A stretch of DNA of 64,000 nucleotides from Paraescarpia echinospica. Lineage: Eukaryota; Annelida; Polychaeta; Sabellida; Siboglinidae. The DNA lies in assembly GCA_020002185.1 (NCBI GenBank), contig CM034531.1, positions 41,029,690-41,093,689 on the forward strand. Direction: 5' to 3'. Both the position numbers and the translations under genes were made by a program. The notes beneath the pieces were generated by a model, which worked only from the letters and a program-made list of their open reading frames with translations, was not told the DNA's origin and did no database searches. Of the stretch, positions 38,880 to 64,000 are shown piece after piece. The first letter of the stretch is position 1. Every line of letters begins with the position of its first letter.

Positions 38880-40075
38880 GCACAAAACAGACAACGAAAA
38901 GGAAAACAGGTCTTTGAGGGAAAAGGACTACACATTCTATTGGCAAGGGACTCGATGATACAAGAGAGCACGGCATAGACTGCAGTCAAGAACAAACTGC
39001 TAAGTATGATAGAACCTGATCTGAAAGACTTCTACATCTAGCTCCGTCTTCAAATGTCCGACAACCCTGTCAACCTCATCAGCGTGTATGCGCCAACCCT
39101 GTATTCAACATCAGAAGCCAAAGATGAGTTTTATGGAAACCTGGAATCCATCATCAGCCAGATACCACCACAGGAACACCTGCTGTTGGATGACTTCAAT
39201 GCAAGGGTGGGAGGCTGGAGCCGACCATATCACCTGGCCAGTCTGCCTGGTACACCACGGATTTGGCAAGATAAATGAGAACGGAGTTGTACTCCTACTT
39301 CAACCTCTGCATCACCAACTGCTTCTTTCAGATGAAGCCCGAACACAAGGCATCATGGAGACAGCCCTGATAAAAAAAGCACTGGCATCAGCTGGACTTG
39401 ATCATCACCAGACGCTCTTGCCTCCAGAATGTTCTGATCACCCGATCCTACCACAGCGCTGACTGTGAACCAGACCAGTCCTTGGTGTGCTGCAGGATTA
39501 GGTTGCAGCCAAAGAAGGTACATCGCTCTAAACCCGAAGGAAAACCTCGTGTTGATGTGAGCAAGACATCACATCCCGAAAAAGCAGCACTCTTTAGAAA
39601 GATACTGGAGGATGCACTGAACAACAGCCTTCCGCTAGATGCTGCCTTTCAGACATGGGACCATCTACACGACACAGTCCATAACGTTGTCATCACAGTC
39701 TTTGGAGAGAAGCAGTCATGGAAGACAAATGATTGGTTCACGGCTAACTACAGTGTGATGACTCCAGTTACCGAGGCCAAGCGTGCAGCCCTTGAGGAAC
39801 ACAAGCACATGCCCAGCAGAACAACCCTCCAGGTGCTCCGAACAGCCAGAAGCAAAAGTCCAGCAGACTGTTAGGCACTGTGCGAATGAATACTGGCTCC
39901 AGATATGCAAGGAGATCCAGCGTTAGCTGATACAGGCAAAACTGGGACCATGCAATACAGCATAAAGAAAGCCATAGGCCCTACTAAGAGCAAGACAGCC
40001 CTTTGAGGTCCTCCACAGGCGAGCCCATCCACGACAAGAAAAAGCTAATGGAGAGGTGGGTAGATTTAACAAGAC
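38880..40075 (+). mobile_element. Decayed non-LTR retrotransposon, endonuclease region
   Basis: Several frames, shifted relative to each other, read like an apurinic-type endonuclease and linker: DYTFYWQGTR, NLISVYAPTLYSTSEAKDEF, LLLDDFNARVGGW, LIITRRSCLQNVL with TRSYHSADCEPDQSLVC, and SSTGEPIHDKKKLMERWVDL. The order matches the endonuclease-to-RT part of a RTE/CR1-like ORF2. It has multiple frameshifts and stops, and no RT follows on this strand. Confidence 0.8.
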
Positions 40076-40129
40076 AAGATTTAACAAGATTGCCATCCAG
40101 AAAATTACTCTGGATTGCAGGTGGACAAG

Positions 40130-41160
40130 GAAGCCTTTTGGCTTATCGAGAGTCCAATACTTTTTATCTACATATATCCCGCCTTTTTAAGGTGTGTGTC
40201 GATTTTATTTTTAAACATATTCACGCTACTAGCACCAACACAATCAGGAGATAATCTGTTCCATTCATTTACAGTCCTTTGTGAGAATGAGAACTTTCTT
40301 ATATCTAATCTACACTGCTCCTTTACTAATGTAGCTTCATGTCCTCTGGTCCTTCTATTTTTCTTAACTGAGAAAAAAAAATTTCTATCAATATTTTCAT
40401 AACCATTCAATATTTTAAACACTTCTATGTGATCTCCTCTCAATCTCCTGGTCTCTAATGTTGTTAAACCACATTCTTTTAGGCGTATTTCGTAACTAAG
40501 ATCCCTCAGATTTGGTATCATTTTAGTCGCTCTCCTCTGTACTCTTTCTAACATATCTATGTCCTTCTTGCGATATGGCCTCCATGCTTGTATACAATAT
40601 TCTAAATGAGGCCTCACTATTGTTTTGTACAGCGGTACTATTAATTCTTTTTTTTTATACGCTATATTTCGCCTAATTAATCCAAGGATTTGATTTCCCT
40701 TTGACGCTGCAATTCCGCACTGCTCTGAAACCTTCATATCAGCACTAATGGTTAACCCCAAGTCCTTTTTTTTTACAGTAGTACTTAGAACAGTACCCCC
40801 CATTTTATATTTTACCTCTTCATTCCCATGACCTGTGTGGAGGCATTTACATTTCCCAAAATTGAACAGCATTTGCCACTTTTCAGACCATTTGATCAAC
40901 CTATCAAGATCATCTTGTAAATGCTGTCTGTCTCCATCACTTTTAATCCTTCTAAACACTTTTGTATCATCCGCAAATTTTAACACCTTGCTTGTTATAT
41001 CATCGTCCAAATCGTTGATATATATTAAGAATAATATAGGTCCTAGTACTGATCCCTGTGGTACCCCACTCAATACCGATTTCCAGTTTGAAGCCTCCCC
41101 ATCAACTACTGAAGCCTCCCCATCAACTACTGAAGCCTCCCCATCAACTACATAGAGGTA
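40130..41160 (-). mobile_element. CR1/Jockey-like non-LTR retrotransposon, RT C-terminal half, 5' truncated
   Basis: A long minus-strand frame (stop near 40168) reads SGVPQGSVLGPILFLIYIND, then the catalytic FADDTKVF near 40970, then LYKTIVRPHLEYCIQAWRPY, and ends with MFKNKIDTHLKKAGYM. These are the RT palm and thumb and the conserved C-terminus. The frame is intact over about 300 residues, so this copy is young, but the N-terminal RT and endonuclease are missing. Just upstream a 21-bp stretch encoding VVDGEAS is repeated three times (41095-41153). Its 3' end lies next to an opposite-strand element fragment. Confidence 0.9.
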
Positions 41161-41214
41161 GTAGAGTACTACTCAGAGCTGTACTCTAGAGAGAATGTTG
41201 TCACCAGCTCAGCC

Positions 41215-41560
41215 ATGGATAGCATATTTCCATAACCATTAAATATCTTACAAACTTCAGTTTTTATCTCCTCTTAATCTTGTCTCTAGTGTTGTTAGGT
41301 GACATTCTTTTAGTTTTAGGTGCTTTTCATCAATTCTGGAATCAGTTTAGTTGCTCTCCTCTATTCTTTCTAGCATGCCTGTGTCCTAATGATATATGGT
41401 TTCCAAACTTGTATCTGTTTTATAGCATCCTCAATGGGGCATTATGCAGAGATATAATTAGTTCATTTTTAGGTTGTTTAATCAACCCAATAATCAATTA
41501 CCTTTTGTTGACTGCAGTCACAGTTATCACACAATGATCTCTGCTTTCTCAAAATATAAA
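41215..41560 (-). mobile_element. Second, diverged fragment of the same CR1-like element
   Basis: Minus-strand sequence parallels the 3' part of the neighbouring RT: plus-strand TTGCTCTCCTCTATTCTTTC then TAGCATGCCTGTGTCCT matches TCGCTCTCCTCTGTACTCTT and the following region at 40525-40570. It is heavily decayed, with no open frame. Confidence 0.7.
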
Positions 41561-41696
41561 CTTGTATATTCTCCATTGGTGATCCTTCACCTGTCCACTT
41601 GGTCATTTCTTCTGAAGACAAATAAGAACATTGTTAGTTAAGCATGATCTCGCTCTTAGGAACTCATGTATCTAAAGTGATGCCTACCTTTTTAGA

Positions 41697-60953
<19,257 letters not shown>

Positions 60954-61189
60954 GTCAGTTGTTGTGGTCATTCTTGGGCCATTCATTCTCTTGTCCATCT
61001 TTACATCTCAGTCATCAGAATTGGTAAATGCAGGAAAGTTGACATTTGGATAAAACCAGCAAGAGTACGAACTTTAAGCAATCAGATTCCTTGAGTACTA
61101 AAGATCAATTTGTACTCCTAGCCTTCACTATATCAGATTCAGACTTTATGAACATGATCATTACAATCTCAGCTTGTTAACTGTGATTC

Positions 61190-64000
61190 AGTATCCACCC
61201 TCTCATACATCGTATTGTTTGTGTTTCATTTCACTATCAACCCTCTCATTCATTGTATTGTTTGTGTTTCATTTCACTATCAACCCTCTCATTCATTGTA
61301 TAGTTTGTGTTTCATTTCACTATCAACACTCTCATACATTGCATTGTTTGTGTTTCATTTCACTATCAACACTCATACATTGCATTGTTTGTGTTTCATT
61401 TCACTATCAACACTCATACATTGCATTGTTTGTGTTTCATTTCACTATCAACACTCTCATTCATTGTATTGTTTGTGTTTCATTTCACTATCAACCCTCT
61501 CATTCATTGTATAGTTTGTGTTTCATTTCACTATCAACACTCTCATACATTGCATTGTTTGTGTTTCATTTCACTATCAACACTCTCATTCATTGTATTG
61601 TTTGTGTTTCATTTCACTATCAACACTCTCATACATTGCATTGTTTGTGTTTCATTTCACTATCAACACTCATTCATTGTATTGTTTGTGTTTCATTTCT
61701 CTATCAACACTCTCATTCATTGTATTGTTTGTGTTTCATTTCACTATCAACCCTCTCATTCATTGTATAGTTTGTGTTTCATTTCACTATCAACACTCTC
61801 ATACATTGCATTGTTTGTGTTTCATTTCACTATCAACACTCTCATTCATTGTATTGTTTGTGTTTCATTTCACTATCAACACTCTCATTCATTGTATTGT
61901 TTGTGTTTCATTTCACTATCAACCCTCTCATACATTGTATTGTTTGTGTTTCATTTCACTATCAACACTCATTCATTGTATTGTTTGTTTCATTTCACTA
62001 TCAACACTCTCATTCATTGTATTGTTTGTGTTTCATTTCACTATCAACACTCTCATACATTGTATTGTTTGTGTTTCATTTCACTATCAACCCTCTCATA
62101 CATTGCATTGTTTGTGTTTCATTTCACTATCAACACTCTCATTCATTGTATTGTTTGTGTTTCATTTCACTATCAACCCTCTCATACATTGCATTGTTTG
62201 TGTTTAATTTCACTATCAACACTCATTCATTGTATTGTTTGTGTTTAATTTCACTATCAACCCTCTCATTCATTGTATTGTTTGTGTTTCATTTCACTAT
62301 CAACACTCATTCATTGTATTGTTTGTGTTTAATTTCACTATCAACCCTCTCATTCATTGTATTGTTTGTGTTTCATTTCACTATCAACCCTCTCATTCAT
62401 TGTATAGTTTGTGTTTCATTTCACTATCAACACTCTCATACATTGCATTGTTTGTGTTTCATTTCACTATCAACACTCTCATTCATTGTATTGTTTGTGT
62501 TTCATTTCACTATCAACACTCTCATTCATTGTATTGTTTGTGTTTCATTTCACTATCAACCCTCTCATACATTGTATTGTTTGTGTTTCATTTCACTATC
62601 AACACTCATTCATTGTATTGTTTGTGTTTCATTTCACTATCAACACTCTCATTCATTGTATTGTTTGTGTTTCATTTCACTATCAACACTCTCATACATT
62701 GTATTGTTTGTGTTTATTTCACTATCAACACTCTCATACATTGCATTGTTTGTGTTTCATTTCACTATCAACACTCTCATTCATTGTATTGTTTGTGTTT
62801 CATTTCACTATCAACCCTCTCATACATTGTATTGTTTGTGTTTCATTTCACTATCAACACTCATTCATTGTATTGTTTGTGTTTCATTTCACTATCAACA
62901 CTCTCATTCATTGTATTGTTTGTGTTTCATTTCACTATCAACCCTCTCATTCATTGTATAGTTTGTGTTTCATTTCACTATCAACACTCTCATACATTGC
63001 ATTTTTTGTGTTTCATTTCACTATCAACACTCTCATTCATTGTATTGTTTGTGTTTCAATTCACTATCAACACTCTCATTCATTGTATTGTTTGTGTTTC
63101 ATTTCACTATCAACCCTCTCATACATTGTATTGTTTGTGTTTCATTTCACTATCAACACTCATTCATTGTATTGTTTGTGTTTCATTTCACTATCAACAC
63201 TCTCATTCATTGTATTGTTTGTGTTTCATTTCACTATCAACACTCATACATTGTATTGTTTGTGTTTCATTTCACTATCAACACTCATTCATTGTATTGT
63301 TTGTGTTTAATTTCACTATCAACCCTCTCATTCATTGTATTGTTTGTGTTTCATTTCACTATCAACCCTCTCATTCATTGTATAGTTTGTGTTTAATTTC
63401 ACTATCAACACTCATTCATTGTATTGTTTGTGTTTAATTTCACTATCAACCCTCTCATTCATTGTATAGTTTGTGTTTCATTTCACTATCCACCCTCTCT
63501 CTCATTCACTGTATTGTCTGTGTTACATTTCACTATCAACACTTTCATACATTGTATTGTTTGTGGTTCATTTCACTATCAACCCTCTCATTCATTGTAT
63601 TGTTTGTGTTTCATTTCACTATCAACACTCATTCATTGTATTGTTTGTGTTTCATTTCAATATCCACCCTCTCATTCACTGTAATGTTTGTGTTACATTT
63701 CACTATCAACCCTCTCATACATTGTATTGTTTGTGTTTCATTTCGCTATCCACCCTCTCTCTCATTCACTGTATTGTTTGTGTTACATTTCACTATCAAC
63801 CCTCTCATACATTGTATTGTTTGTGTTTCATTTCGCTATCCACCCTCTCTCTCATTCACTGTATTGTTTGTGTTACATTTCACTATCAACCCTCTCATAC
63901 ATTGTATTGTTTGTGTTTCATTTCGCTATCCACCCTCTCTCTCATTCACTGTATTGTTTGTGTTACATTTCACTATCAACCCTCTCATACATTGTATTGT
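61190..64000. repeat. 43-bp minisatellite running off the window end, about 65 copies
   Basis: The unit is TTTCATTTCACTATCAACAC, TCTCATTCATTGTATTGTTT and GTG, with 39-bp variants lacking part of CTCTCATTC. It lies in the HDAC6 intron after the exon ending at 60953. From about 63490 a longer two-part unit appears (TATCCACCCTCTCTCTC and TGTGTTACATTTC). Long frames across it are repeat artefacts. Confidence 0.97.

Noticed and set aside
40168..41073. Host gene for a reverse transcriptase-like protein
   Set aside because: Motifs and truncation match a CR1/Jockey-type retroelement; a second decayed copy is adjacent.
61174..63684. Several overlapping open frames of 100-400 residues with FHFTIN/ISLSTL repeats
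   Set aside because: All arise from the 43-bp minisatellite, whose units lack stops. They overlap in all three frames and show no domain or codon bias.

Overview
The window is a gene-bearing piece of an invertebrate animal nuclear genome. Short exons are joined by GT-AG introns, the intergenic DNA holds decayed non-LTR retrotransposons, tRNA-derived SINEs and foldback DNA elements, and minisatellites are unusually dense. Many of these minisatellites abut or contain splice junctions. From memory, and unchecked, intronic minisatellites that include exon-intron borders ('mirages') were described in amphioxus, so a cephalochordate is my first guess. Another marine invertebrate is possible.

Layout. 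(1) 389-9516, minus strand: the 5' part of a kinesin-3 family motor gene (KIF28/KLP-6-like). Thirteen exons join in frame and cover the whole motor domain and the start of the neck; the rest of the gene lies beyond position 1. (2) 9517-13349: mostly featureless intergenic DNA ending in long microsatellites. (3) 13350-29149, plus strand: a complete 14-exon gene for an acidic coiled-coil protein of about 1,168 residues that starts MGNCCC. I do not recognise the family. A 2.4 kb array of a 61-bp minisatellite and a 2.2 kb foldback element lie in its intron 10. (4) 29150-41690: intergenic DNA with SINEs, minisatellites, two foldback elements, a nested TTAA-flanked element and several non-LTR fragments. 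(5) 41697-60953 and beyond, plus strand: an HDAC6-type tandem-domain lysine deacetylase. Catalytic domain 1 is complete with all zinc and catalytic residues; domain 2 begins, and the window ends inside a 2.8 kb minisatellite in the following intron.

I reconstructed all three genes by hand from frame, homology to remembered family motifs and splice consensus. Every junction given keeps the reading frame. The three genes have no evident shared pathway beyond a loose microtubule link (the kinesin moves on microtubules; HDAC6 deacetylates tubulin), and I infer no functional cluster.

The most interesting signal is that at least eight tandem arrays are built from copies of a neighbouring splice acceptor or donor plus exon sequence, and several more start within a few bases of a splice site. 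Some would create dozens of decoy splice sites; one (27477-27600) would give in-frame 11-residue alternative inserts.
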